64,000 bases of DNA from Trochalopteron elliotii (GCA_024734555.1 JANPWX010000026.1:4961741-5025740); one strand, 5' to 3'. Positions 36,801 through 50,690 are shown, numbered from the stretch's first letter. Numbers and translations are program-made. Notes: generated by a model from the sequence alone, not told the origin.

Positions 36801-39800
36801 TTCATTAGAAAATTCAAATGATTTTTAAATGTGTCATGACACAATACAGGGGCTATAAACCTACACATTTCTCAGTTAGGGAAAAGTTATACTTATCTGC
36901 GAGCTACTTAGAAATCTGATAACAACTAAAATAAGTACTGTCATTTAACAGGAAAAGGAATCCAAGACACACAAATGAAAAAAATCTTCTACCTTAAATA
37001 GACAGAAGATATGCTTGAACTGTACAGTGTTCTGGGATCTGCATGCTATGCACACACTCCTCTGTCTTAGAGGGTCCAGTGCACAAAGTCCAGTATGGTG
37101 CATCAGAACACCAGCCAGTTCAACATCATCTTTCTCAAGTAATCATGGTTTAAACACAGATGTATGTAAATTTTTAATGTAAATATTTTAATATACATTC
37201 AGTACTTCCTTCTTCTGTACTTTTCATGACCCTTTTGGTACAAGTAAATCTAACTAAACCCACCTTCACTTTTTTAGCATTGTGAGGTCAGAGACTGTAT
37301 GAACTCAAACCAATGATTAACAATTGTTCTTGAAATGAAACAAATAAATTTCAATAATTATAGCTCACAGAATTCAGTCAATTTTTCCTGTCTCTTTTCA
37401 GTGCAGTTGATAAATTTTTGCTTCTATTTTCATTTTAAAATAAATTGTTTGGATTATATACATTTGGAGTTTTTTCCTTTATTAAGTGCATTGTAACTAT
37501 CTAGAAATCACTGCATCTTGAACCTGGAAAAACACAAACCAATGGATTCCAACTTCAGTATCCCATTGCTCTTCAGAACCATTAAAAATCACTTCCATTT
37601 TGATTTGGATGTTCAATATATTAAATTAGGTGTTTGTTCCACAGGAATAGAGGCCACTAGACAGAGGGAAACTTTTTTTGCTTACGCAACTTGTTGGATA
37701 CCTGAAGCATTTCAAAAGATTTCATTGCCCAGGAGGTCTAGGATAAAAAGTTACTTCTTATAAATATGTACATTTAACCTTAAAGTATTGTGGATAAGAA
37801 GTGTATGCAACAGTAAAAGCAGGAAAACCAGTTTCCCACTTTTAATCTGGACAAGACAAAATCCCACTTGGTCTCCAAAAAGTGAAGTTACCCGACTTTT
37901 ACTTACATTGCACTCTCAGGGACTTCTGTATCCCAGAACTCACTACTGGGCTGTAGTTTGGGGAAAGAATTCCTCCAGAAAATCCAAAAGGATGGAGTGA
38001 AAAAGGCAGCAAAATTGTAACCAAATAGAAAACACTGAACATTGCAAGAAGCATTACAAATACATACAACTGGATTTGTGTTTTTAATAGAGTACGGCTG
38101 GCCACTTTGTCTGCTTTGCTCAGTTCCTTTTTTATCCTTTCTCATTGCAGCTTTGGCTCTTTTCCTATCTGCTCCCCAAACTAAGGCTAAATGCCAGTGA
38201 TATTTGATAGCTGAATTGCAGTTCCCAAGGCCAGTCTGGATATAAATTCAGATCCAAAGTTCAACCCAAAATAATGAAAATCTTCCAGAAGTTTCACAGA
38301 AATAACTCTGGTTATTTCAATGTCTTTCCTTTCTAACACCACTCCTGTCATTTTTTTTTGTAGATTCATATATGTTTACCACTACTCCACTATTAACATC
38401 AGCTTCTGTTGAAGTCCCACACAACCTAGGTTCCTCACAGAAAAGCATCAGTCAGTATTTTCTATACATGTGCGTAGTAAGTAAAATGAACATTACTCTG
38501 AGATTTTAGGGACAGAAAGGTCATAAAGGTAAGGCTATTCATAAATATTATACACAGGAGAAAAACAGGCCAAGATTTGTCACCATTTAGTTATAAAGTT
38601 GAAACCTACAGTCATATTCTAAAACCTGGAATGTTCACAGTCCTTAAGAATCTGACTACAAACACTGTTCTTCCAAATCTGATAGACAAAGGATAGTACA
38701 AAGGGCTGAGAAAGGGAAACAATCATTCCTAAGAAAGACCCACCCCAGGCAGGAAAAAAATGTTAGGAGTTTTCCTGCAGTAGCTTCAGGCATTTTTACT
38801 ATGTATACATTTTCTTTGTTTCATCTGTTCTAGGAGGATGATGCACCATACAAGCCATGCCAATATTTTGTTTGCCCAATACTGGGTCAAACAGATGTGC
38901 CTGCATGGAATTTTTATTGAAAATCTCATGTAACTAAAATGTTTGCATGGCAGCACAAAGATACAAGGCTGAATATAGAGACACACTACAGTTTATTCTG
39001 CCTTACTAACCAACCACAACAAGTAGATGAAGGAAGAATTGTCATACAAGAATATGTTACTCTCTGTTAATAAAGTAACTAACTAAAGCTACATTTCAAA
39101 ATTATTAACTTACAAATAGTTCAGTAAGTATTATGGTCTTACAAACTCAGAAAGTTACCTAGTTTATCCTAATAGACCAGCTTACTTTTTGACTATTAAA
39201 AAAATAATGCAAAAAAATAGAAGAAAATAATTGGATCAAATAAATTGATTATTCAGTAGTTGGTAAAGGACTTCAGAACAGTTTTTGTAAATTGCCATTT
39301 TGAGCCTGGGCAAGACAATTCAACTATTTGGGTTCAGATATTACTTGTCCTTCAAATAAATCCTTAAGGATTTTTCCCCATCTTTAAATTTTCAGGTCCC
39401 ATTTCTCAACACTTCCACCTCTCTCATTACTATTTTTTCTATATAAAAGTATTAAAGTCCGTAATAACAGAACAAACCTTGGCAGACTCATTCTTTATCA
39501 CTGCATTTTACGTCATCATTTGATGGCTGTTTTCTATAAATACCTTTAACTCATGCACACAGCATCTCCCCTGATTTCAACTCACTCAAATTACTGAACT
39601 TTAAAATCAGGACTGCGATCTGGGACAGTCTGGCTTTAACAGAAAAACCATCACATCTTCTTGAATAAAGACATTGCATAACATAAAGAGTTAGATTGCT
39701 CTTGATATCTGTTGGAAACAGAATCCAATACAGAGTCCATGACTGAGTTCTGCACTGAACTAACTTCTAGAAATGGGTAAGTTCCAGCCTAAAAATGGTA

Positions 39801-41386
39801 TAAACATGATGGCTAGCCATGACATTCTTGCTAAACTTCTCTTAGGGAAAAATGTAAGATTTATGAATAACGTGGACACAGAAAACCTAAATGAAACTTC
39901 CAAATTGAACTATACACTGATTTTCATTTTGATAAGGACTGAAAATACCAACCTTGCCTCCCACTAAGATGTCAGTCACTATATTGTTAACAACATAGAT
40001 GCTCTGCAGAACACAGAGTACAGTCAATGATATTAAACCAAGCTTCCAATTTTTTTAGTGGGCTACTGGTTTAAGCAGAGAGACTGAGAACTGCAAAACG
40101 TGGCAAGAAGTAGATTCCTATTTGTGAATATTCCTGTAAAAGTTTTGATAGCATTCAAAAAGCATGAAAAAAATCTTGTGCTTTATGTCTGATTCAGCTC
40201 ATATTATTAGGTTAGTAATTTTGTATGGGAATCTTGAATGGTCTCTTTGTGCATGTTGGGATTGCTTCTTTCATGTTGTACATACAGTGCCTTTGAGGAA
40301 TGCTTCATTCACTTGAAAACATAGTTCTAGAAACAATGTTTTGTTCACTACTCTGCCCCTTGTCATGTTGCTTGAGAAGTAGAGAAGGAGAGCTGATTCG
40401 GATAGCAATAGCTTGCTAGTACATTCACTTTTGATTAAAAACAGTATTATTCCATTTTATGTGGTAGGCAAAAAATTCTGCTCTATTAACAGTCTATAGC
40501 ACCCTAATGAAATCTGTCAGAACACAGAAGGAAAACTGGGTCCCTACCGAGTTCTCTGAAGGAGCTGGAGTCAAACAGAGGAAAAACCCGGGTAAGATGT
40601 TAAGCAGAAGCGCTCAGACACAAACCTGACCACAAAGAAAAATTAAAAGCTTATTCTGTGGGGTAAAAGTTTTTTGTTGTAAATAATAATATGACACTTT
40701 CAGTAGAGGCTTATTAAACATATTTTTTCTGCACCATTTGTGAGTCATATTCCTTTGTCTATTACTATAAACATAGTGTCACCAGTTAGTTTTGCCTAAG
40801 TAGCCCCCACTGGCTTGTTTAAACTGGAGCATTCCTTTTTAAAGACTCATTTCTTTTTTAGTTACTTTGCATGCAGTGCTAAACAGTGCACGCTCTACTA
40901 AAACAGAGCTGCACAGGAGGAGGCCAACTGCATAATAATTCTTGAAGAGACAGACAATAGCTGGAATTAAATTATGCTTTCATTTTTCTTATGTGTTTCA
41001 ATCTGATTTGTCTTAATAGCATGTTTGCAACATGTTAATTATCAGGACTTGACACTGTACAGTTGGCATTTAGTAGAAGGAGTGATTTGACTAGGAAAGT
41101 GAAATCTAAATAACTTATATGCACACAAATGCTTGGCAAAAAATTAGATTTGCAATTAAGCAATCTTTACTGCATTACCTACTAATTCAGCATTTCTAAA
41201 AATCACCATCATAAGCCAACCATGTCTCAGATATCCTTTCATTTGTCTAGTGGTCCTACAAAATCATTAGACACTGCACAAAAATCTACCTATTGCATAA
41301 AAGCCAAATGAACAGTTAAACACAAAAAATCCAGAGAAACCTCCAAGCTGAGCTGAGACCTGTTACAGTGTGGTGTGAGAGTCCTG

Positions 41387-41490
41387 TCATTGGCCTGTCA
41401 ATGGGAGAGAGATCCCACACCAAAAGCAGCACCAGCATTTCTCTGAAGTCAGTGAAGCTGTACCTCTTATAGCAGGTCTGAATTTGGCTC
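41387..41490 (+). repeat. Possible ancient amniote dispersed repeat fragment
   Basis: TCATTGGCCTGTCAATGGGA near the left end, and CTGAAGTCAGTGAAGCTGTA ... GGTCTGAATTTGGCTC at the right end, resemble old dispersed repeats common in reptile and bird genomes. The right end is related to 23467-23502. The copy is heavily decayed and the family is not named. Confidence 0.35.
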
Positions 41491-44400
41491 ACTTAGGTAC
41501 AGAATACACCAAGGACGGGACAGGAGCAAATCACAAGTGCTGAAAGCAACATATTCATGCATTCCTCAAGTAATCAGAAATTAGACTAAAATGTTATTTA
41601 AGAAAAGAAGTGAGAAAGAACTTGCTGACATCAATTTGTCTTTGAAATATCTTTAAGTAGTATAAAAGGCTTCCCATGATACTTCTGTGAATTGTCTCTC
41701 TCACCCAGATCCCTAGTGTCAACTAGCCTCAGTTTCAAATATATTCCAAATTAAACACTTTGCACATCCTCCCTGAATGTGTTCTTTTTGGGGGTGGGTG
41801 TGCTGGACAGTTTGGCAGAAAGCATTTGCTGAAATTAGACAAACACTTCAGGAGAAAGAGCTGAACAGATTTTTACTGAACTGCTGTACCTAGTTAGATT
41901 TGTGCTTCTGCTAATAACAACCTCTACCATTTTCAGCCCTAAAGATCTGAGATGCAAAAGACAGCATGAATAATTCAGTGAGCATGGGGTCCTGAACCCA
42001 CCTTTCCTTTCATAAAGAGAGAAGTAATGCACCTCAAGTATAAAGTTTTACTCTAACAGGGCTTAATCTTTCTTTCTCTTTCAGTGCTCTGTTACTAAGT
42101 GCTGTGTAGGTGTGAAAAGCCGTATTACCATGTAATTTTGTTGGGATCAGACTTCCAATTACCTGTTTTGCTTCATGTTCATTTTCACAGAATGATCAAA
42201 ATCTGTTTTATTTCCTAACAATAGCAAATTTTGCTATAATTACTTTAAAATGGAAATTTAAGGAATAGTGCCCTGGTTAATTCACACATGGCACCTATCC
42301 ACACAAGAATAAAATACCATGTTATTTATTACCTTTCTCATAATGAACTTTGTAATAAACAACTGAAAAACTAATTTGTTTTTTGACAATGGCAAACCTT
42401 TGAATAGAGAAAATCACAGAGTCGAACACAGAGTGCAGTCCTGTGTGGTAAGTGGTCTCCATAGCAACCAATAGATTTTATGCTAAGTCTGGCCTTTAAA
42501 AACATTTCACGTTTACCACCGAGAAAAAGATGGCCTTGATTTAAAAATGATACAACAAGTATCTTGAATGTGCATGCTTTCTTTTCTCTCTCGCAAATAA
42601 AATTAGCAGACGTCCCTTTAACACTAAATCCTCTGAGAGCTGCGTGTCATCATTGACGTATGTGTGGGCCTCCTTTAGGCTTGGAAATTTTTTTTCTTGC
42701 ATATCATTGCAAGACTTGAAGCCCTTTCCCCCCCATTTACCCCTCCTTGTTTTTCTCTATCCAGAACAAAAATAGAACATCAAGTTCTTATCTCAGTCAG
42801 TGATCATGGTGACAGTGAAAATATTATTGCATGCTTATCTATAGCAGTTTCAATCTTACAAGCTTATAATAACTTGCAATAATGGAAGAAGTAGTAACTA
42901 TAGCTGCAATGCCTGCTACAGCCTAATTTACTTTCACTCCACATTCAAGTGACTGAAGCCCCTAAAAGGAAATGTATTTTTAATAAAGAAAGATTCCAAC
43001 TTAAGGACGTGTGTATGTAATTATTGACAATGATATGCTATAAAGAGTTGTATGATTATAATCATTAGCACTTAATGAGAATTTTGTTTGCAACACTAGA
43101 TTTTGAGTAACAGGACATGAGGGTAGACATAGAGAATTATAACTGAATTTATCATTGTCTTTTCAATTCTTATAACCTGACAACATAGGATACACAACTT
43201 TAACATTTAATCCAAAGCAGAGCTTGCATGCTCAGGTTATTCCTCTTGGCATGGGTGTGGGATGCCTGCTTTCCATTGATTAGGAATGCAGCCTTGAGAG
43301 CTTTGGATGAGTAGGAGGGGAAGATACAGAGATTATTTGTTGCTATTCCTGTAAAGGTAATTTCAACATGCATTCAGTCATCATCGTGACAGTAATAGCA
43401 CTTCATACATAGCCTTTCACATCATGGAATGTTTGGTCTCTGTGTTCCATTCCATCACAAATGCAGTAAAAGCATCACTCCTTCCACACTGATTGCTTTC
43501 TCCACAATTTCCTTTTTGCAAAGTACACTTTCTTTTCACTCTAACTTTAGAAAGGTGTTGAGCCTCAGTGAAGAGGATATCAAGGAGTCAAGCTCTGTTT
43601 GCCTTGAAATAAGACAATATAACAGAATTTATTACCTTTTTTGTTTTTCTCTACGATGTGCTATTAGACTTAGATTTCTCTAAAGATGATCATCAATGCA
43701 GCAACAAAAATTAGAGCCTCCATGGTGAAAGAAACAGGCAACAAAACAGAAGCTAAAAGCTTCTGTATGAAGAAGCATGATCCCCAGTACATCTCTAGAG
43801 AAGACAGAGGTTTGCCCCCTGTAGAAAATAAATATGCTACAAATCTAATGGAGATACAGACAGCGCAGCCACAAGGCCAGAGAATTCTCAGGTACCATGG
43901 TAGGGAAAGGCAGGGTAAAGACTTCCTGTCATTCCTTTTATTTCTTGCATCAGGATACACTAAGCACATTCAGGGGAATAATTAATCACAATGTGTGACA
44001 GTATCCCAATGAAATTTTGCTTACAGTGAATGGTGTAGCATTGGTGTATCCTCACCACTGCCACCACCCGCTCCTCCCATGCTCTTTTCTTCCACACAGA
44101 TGGAGAAACACTGTGCCAGAGTTATGATGAGCATAGGGTTGGAGTTATCAGAAACAACTGAGCAGTTCCTGACAGACCACTTTTCTTATTTAGCAGAGAA
44201 ATCATAAAGACACGTACTGCAACTTCATTACAAAAGGATGAAAAATGCAAGCAGAATGTTCCAAGGGAGGGTCCTACCTGTCAAATACTTCCCTTGGCTC
44301 CTGATGTGCAGACAGACCTCCACAGAACTAGTAAGAACCTGAGATCTGCATTCCAGACCAAGCAGCACTACAATTTCCCTGGGAATTGTGCTCTTAAGAT

Positions 44401-46650
44401 ATGCCTTCATGCCCTGCTTTGAAGGGAAAAACTGAGCATTAATACTATGTGATGCAGCAGTATTTCTAACAAGCTTACAGGGATACCACTGCAAAAAGAC
44501 ATCTTATGCAAAACATAGGATAAAGATGATGGTATTGTATTAGCATGCCTCCTATCCAGAATCTTCTTCCTTCACATACTCCTAGAAGCTAATTGATTTC
44601 ATTTCTTTTTTAAAAAAATCACTTACTCTCTTATCATCATATGTACTTTCAGCAACTCTGTTTTGATTGTACTGACCTTTCATTTTCCCTAGTTCTCTAA
44701 AAGAAAAAGTTTCACATGTCCAATTCTAAAATGGAAGAGAATTGATGTGTTCTGAATTAAATATCTGCTTTTGTTTTGTATTATTTAGAGAGACATACAT
44801 ACCTAGAGAAGTGTTCCCCTAACGTAGGAGTTTCTAATGTTGACTCATAGATATTCTAGTGAATAAGCTTGAAGGTCTGTGTTTGGGGAAAATGAAAAAG
44901 GTAAAACACCTGAAACTCTCATAAGGCAGCTTCAACAGCCTTTTTTTCTTGTTTCTAACTGGAGACGCAGCAATGAGATCTTTTTTCAAGCATGGCAGCA
45001 TACTGATCATATTTGAAAGTGGCAACTTGTCATTAAATACCTGTCAAATATTCCAGCTTCCACAGTTAATAACAATATAATACTCACTGCCTTGAGAGAA
45101 AAAAAATGTCAACATAAATTTGAATTGGGGGGTGAGAGGGAGCAAGACAGCAGGCACAGCCACTAACCACCAATGCCTGCACACTACGTAGTCAGACCAA
45201 AGGCCCACCAGCTGCTGTCCAGGATAAAAGTAGTCACTCAGAACTATTTTGATAGATATTATAAAAACCTGTAAATGGACCCAACTTAAAAGATCTATTT
45301 TATTATGCCACTGCCTTTTCCACACAGAGAATATGTGGTTGTTCTAATAAAAACAGTTGATTGTTTTACATAATGAAATATCCGAGACCCTATTAACTTT
45401 TACATATAAACTGTTTTAATGTAGATGTGTCAGGAACCCAAAAATAAAGCTTAGTGATAGCTCTAGGATTAAGCTCTTCTCACTTAGTTAGAATTGCTAA
45501 CTTTGATTATAAATTGCTTTTAAAGAGCAAAGCATATACTGTAAGTCCTCCCAATGCCTCCTACTAACTGACATCAACAAGGCATCTGGGACAAGTGTAT
45601 GCTAGTAATTCATCTTAATAATCTGTCAGCAAAGCTGTCCTAATAGGATGTGTCTTTCATTTTGATTAAAATGACCCTCTGAAATGTGGTCCTCATAGAA
45701 AGTTGACAAGCAGAGGCAAATTTTGAACAGTCTGGCACTTCCAATTTTATCTCTGGAAAATGAAAGTGCTGTTAAATACTCTTACATAACTACTCCCTCT
45801 GTTTGGCTGTCTTTGCTTAGCTTCCACATGAAGAACTTGTCTATACCCCTTTGATGATCAATAATAAATAGTCCTCTTTGGTCCCTGTGCCATTCTTTTA
45901 TTTTTTATTTTCTGCCTCCATGGCATGATTTCTAGTATTTCTTGGGAGTGCCAGTAATTCAATACAGTAGTTAAATGAACTACATGTTTTCTTAAACATA
46001 CAGCCATGCTATGAAAACACTTCTCATACCATCTGGAAGGCTTTAATCCTGGGATTTTTTTAGTGTATGAGCTGATGGGGTGCATCATGTTGTCCCAATA
46101 CACACACATATTAAACTCTTTAATATTAGATTTTTATTGTGCCATGCCATGATATTTCTTTAGGAAACTCATTTGTCCTATGTCCTAGGACTAATCATCT
46201 TGAACTGGTGACAAAAACAGATCTAACATTTACTGTAAGGATGTAAGACCACAGATTTGATATTAAAGTTGTCAACACAGACTTTGATGAGTTTTCTCAT
46301 AAGACCATAATACATTCCACTTTATGATTCCTGCCACACATAAAACACAATTTCTGTGTTACTATTCTAGCTCAAATTGCGTGTACATTAGAAAACATGG
46401 ATAGTACCTTTGGAAGCTTGTTTTAGGCATCAGGTAGACCAAAAGTTGCATCAAGAAAAGAGCCCAGACTTGGAAAGGCAGTCAGGGAAAGAAAATGTTG
46501 CCGGTAGGCTGTCAGTAGGAAGACAATCACTGAGTAAATAGTAACACCAGCTGAAAAATCCATTAAAAAAAATGCACCAATTTTTTGCTTTTCAACTACC
46601 TCTCTCAAATTGTTAGAAAACAGGTTCTAACACTTCAGCTAGCTCAAAGG

Positions 46651-46663
46651 AAAAAAAAAAAAA
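46651..46663. repeat. A13 homopolymer
   Basis: Thirteen consecutive A residues with no recognisable insertion attached. Confidence 0.75.
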
Positions 46664-49600
46664 GAACAAGATACACAAGTATTTTTGAGAGTTTATGCAA
46701 ATTTCTTCCTCCACAATTTTGGAAGGGCTAGTTGGTAATTTCATTCATGCTCTACTTAAAAAATGGGAGAGTTTGGGTCTGTTCCAAGACAGCGTGACAT
46801 AATGCATAACATATGTTTCGTCTGGAACATATTCCCTTTCTACTTTTCTAATTCCATACCTACATCCTGTCAGCATCAGCCTTAAAAATAAAAATGATGA
46901 GACAAAACATTATTGCACAAATTCTGATTTACTGTCTTTGCACATGAAGACTAATGAATAATAAGGTTTTGAATAATAATTCAATACTGGGAGCATGGAA
47001 ATACGGGACAGAAAAAGAGAAGAAATATTTAAGTTCAGGTAGCAGTTTTAGTACTGTTTACCTTCCTGGATAAATCAGCTAAAGACAGCTTGAAACATTT
47101 TTTCTCCCTCTTTCTGTGCTAAAACTTGAGTTCTCCCTAATGTGCAAGACAATTCCTTGACCATCATTTTATCTTTGGGTCAGCTGGAGATAAAGAGTTC
47201 ATATGTATCAAACACAAGAAGTTCCAGATTCCCCAGCTCTGTGTTGGGTAATGACGTGTGAGTCACAGAATCAGGCTTTGTACACCTCAATCTTATACTA
47301 CAATAGTAATATGCTGCCACTCTTCCACAGTGTAGCTTTCCCTGGTAAAGGACTGGGATCTTGGACTGTAGTTCGACATAACTATGCAGCATAACAGGGG
47401 ATTTTCGTCAGAAAGCAAAGGAAAAAGGTATTTCCTTCCATCTCCTCCAGACTCACCTTCTTGTGGTAGCCTCCCCTCTGCCCCTTCCTTTTGGCCAGCC
47501 TTTCAGGATCCAAGCTGAAACATGCCACAGGGGTGTGGAGTGTGTGTGTGTTTGAGGGGGGGTAGTTCTAAGGACAAACATGGACGTTAGGTATAGTCAG
47601 AGACCTACCAATTAAAGGAAACAAGCTGGGAACACACAGCCAACATGAAAGGAAAAGCAGGGACCACAAACTGTTGTAGGAACATGAACAAAACTGCACC
47701 AAAGACAGAATAAGCAAAAGAATGGAGCAGAAGGCGAGATAGAGCTTCCTTTTAATAAAGGCAGCAGTCTGATATTAAGCTGGACTTTCATATCTGTTTC
47801 CAGTCTTCCAATTCTGAATGAGTGCTAGGATCAGATTTTGGATGAATACCTGGAGTATTCAATGGAATGTTCTACCCCTGCATGGACTCCACTTCTTTTG
47901 TCTGGCCTAGGATATAAAAACCCATCCTGAACAAAGTTTCTTGTCATAAATCACACACAGATGCTTGAAGCAGTAAACCAATACTGTTCCTACTCTCTGC
48001 AAGAGGAAGAGAAGGCTTACATAACCTACAGAGTCAAAGGGGAAACCTGCCAGCCTGCCCTGGACAGGACTTCCAAGCATCAGATGCACAATCTCTGCAA
48101 GTTTCTTCACCTGGCAGAAACAACAAAAAAGTAAAAATGCTACTTCTACTGACACTTCCCCTATCCACAGAAATTAATTGTATTTGTAGTATGTAACTGC
48201 CATAGATTGGCATGAACGTTCTTACTCTTCAGAGAAAAAGACAGGCTGAAGAAAGAAATAGAGCATTGAAGGAGCAAGGTAGAAGCCAAGCATGTTCTGC
48301 TCCAAAAGGGAATTAAAAAAACAATTAAAAAGTGAACCACAGATTCCACCTTCACAGATAAACTATAACTACTTGTTGTCACAATCACTCCACAAAAGTA
48401 AAAAAATTATGAGGGAACAGGCAAAGCAGCAGAATTTATGCTCTCTGAAGTACCCAATCCTCCAAGTATCTTGCCAGTAAGCTAAGCAGAATTGTGTGAA
48501 ATTGTACACTCCAGGTGATATTCAGCAACACAGCAGAATTTTTCAATTTAGTTTCATCAAATGTCTTAAGGGGAAAAAAACACCTTAAAAATCATAAAAG
48601 CTCAACTGTTTGAACAACATTTTCTAAATATATTTTTAATTATTATTCTGTTGACTTATTTTGAATTTTTCTTCCATTTATATTAAAGAAGACCTTCAAA
48701 TATTAAAAAGCAATCAAATAATAAAGAAAACTATTTACTAAAAGCTCATTTTACCCCCTATATCAGTGAGATAGATTTCAAAATTGCAAAGAGATTAAAT
48801 ATGGGTCATCATTCCAGCTCCAGCACTAACAGGCTGACACAACTTTTTCTTTCTTTCTACCACAGAAAATCTAGGAACATTAATCCCTGAATTGTATTAG
48901 CAAGAAGGTGCCTGGTCCCCAATCCCAAAAGCACAGAAACAAGTTGTCCTTTACACTTGAGAGGCTGAATACTAGGAGAAATATTGGCTCTAAGAGCATA
49001 GCATGTGAGGGGAGAGACAATTCATGTTTACTTCATAACAAAGCATGTAAAGAGGAAAGGAAAACCTTTTCATCAAATAGAATGAGCCACACTGGAGCTC
49101 AGAAATCAGTTTTCTGGGTTTGGCTCCACCTTCATGCTCTCTGGGAATATCAGCAAGTTCTTCGAATTTTTGTCTGCTTTGATTTACCCCCATTTAAAAA
49201 AAAAATGATCATTCCTTCACAAAACAATTCAAGATGTATAGATGAAAATCTCTGTAACAGATATTAGAAGATTTTCTGCATTTTTACCTAAGATCCAGAG
49301 TCTTAAAACCTTCTTTAATTCACAGTTCCATGAATTATCCTGAAACATAAAAGTCTTTGGATAAAAACATTTGCATTTAGATACATTTAACCTTACATTA
49401 AAACCAAAAGATGAATAATCCTTTAATGCTCCTGTCATATTTATTAGCTCTGCTCAAGGTGAGCAAAAACTCTTGGGAACAGCTGTGCCAGACATTCCTT
49501 CCCTTCCCCCATTCACTATTTTTTCCCTTCTTTAACTGCAGGAGTTCAGTTCTAGCACTGTTTTCTCATACTAGGTTTTTCCCTCCTGGCACAAAAATCA

Positions 49601-49796
49601 GAATGCAGCAAAGGCATAAGGGATGGCAGATAAAAGAAATAAGACTTACGCTAAATTAACTGTATACAGAATGAAAGAGACACATTCTGTTGTTCAGACA
49701 CACATTCTGACCAATTCTATCATTAATCTCTACATCATTAAATCCAAAGATTCTCTCCCAAAGCTCAGCCTAATTACTGTTTCTATTTGTCCTCTC

Positions 49797-50690
49797 AGAA
49801 TCATTTAGGTTGGAAAGAAGCTCTTGAGAGCATCTAGTCCAACCCACTGCTCAAGCAAGATTACCTAAAGCAGATTGCTCAGGGAGGTGCCCAGCCAAGT
49901 TTTGAGTATTAAAAAGGTCAGAGACTCCACAATTCCTCTAGACAATCTATTCCAATGTTGGACCACATGTACAATGAAAGGTGTTTTCTTGTGCCCAGTG
50001 TCACTTGTATCACTGGGTGCTATTGTGAAGTTTGACTCCCTCATCTGTATTCCCTCTCATAAAGGCATTTATATAGGTTTATGACATCCCCCCAGGCCTT
50101 CTGTTCCACAGGCTAAACACTCCGGACTTTCTCAGGCTCTCCTCACAGTAGATATGCTCCAGTCCCTTAAGCATCTTCACAGTTCTTGCTCTTCTCGCTC
50201 CTGGAAGTCTGTATCTTTCTTCTATGGGCAAGCCCAGAACTGGACATAACACTCCAGCTCTGTAGAAGAGAAGCATCACCACCCTTGGCTTGCTAGCACA
50301 GCAAGGGAGAGGCAAGGGAGCTTCCTAACAGGCCCAGGATTCTGCTGGCCTTCTTTGCCCCAGGGGTGCATTGCTGGCTGTCACCCCACCATCTGTCAGG
50401 ACCCCAAGGTCCACTCACTGCAGAGTGACTTTTCAGCCAGTCAGCAGCCTGCATGTACTGGTCCCTAAGGCTGTTCATTCTCAGGTGTAGGACTTTGCAC
50501 CTCCCTTTGCTGATCCCAGCCCATTTCAGGCTCCTCTGAATTACAGGACCCTCATCTGGTGTATCAACCACTTCTCCCAATTTTGTATAACCTCATAATT
50601 TGGAAACACTGTAAATTTGTTCTATCATCCAGGTTCTAAAAAAATATGTTAAATAGTGTGGACCTCCATACCATATCATAAAAGTCATTG
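49797..50690 (-). mobile_element. CR1 LINE, 3'-end fragment in reverse orientation
   Basis: Read on the plus strand it opens with AGAATCATTTAGGTTGGAAA and CATCTAGTCCAACCCACTGC, the reverse complement of the CR1 3' end. It continues through CAGCCAAGTTTTGAGTATT, CCCCAGGCCTTCTGTTCCAC, CCAGAACTGGACATAACACT, GCCTTCTTTGCCCCAGGGG and CACCATCTGTCAGGACCCC. The far end fades around AAAAAATATGTTAAATAGTG near 50,690, which corresponds to CR1 sequence further from the 3' end. The minus frames at 50079-50315 and 50293-50580 are repeat shadows. No reverse transcriptase motif remains. Confidence 0.92.

Larger units (their letters stand above)
33401..49790. other. Unique AT-rich sequence with possible regulatory DNA, no gene established
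   Basis: This is the longest repeat-poor stretch. No protein gene is supported. Two open intervals with good splice borders (38364-38476 plus, 44627-44696 minus) and stretches that read like conserved non-coding DNA (about 40.86-41.2 kb and 42.41-42.7 kb) are raised as findings. The 119-codon frame at 48908-49267 (plus) and the opposed 99-codon frames at 43670-43985 have no recognisable content. Confidence 0.45.

Noticed and set aside
37899..38105. Minus frame with a hydrophobic segment followed by GFSGGILSPNYSPV, faintly like a CUB-domain motif
   Set aside because: The cysteines and the aromatic spacing that define CUB domains are missing, so the similarity looks accidental.
43670..43985. 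99-codon frames open on both strands over the same 300 bp
   Set aside because: Both are unrecognisable, neither has good splice or promoter signals, and opposed open frames often mirror each other through codon composition.
45140..45240. GTCAGACCAAAGGCCCACCAG, similar to a phrase in old reptile and bird repeats
   Set aside because: Only about 20 bp resemble that phrase and the flanks do not follow, so it is too short to call.
48908..49267. 119-codon plus-strand frame
   Set aside because: No recognisable domain, the C-terminal part runs through an A-rich stretch (KKK), and there is no supporting signal.
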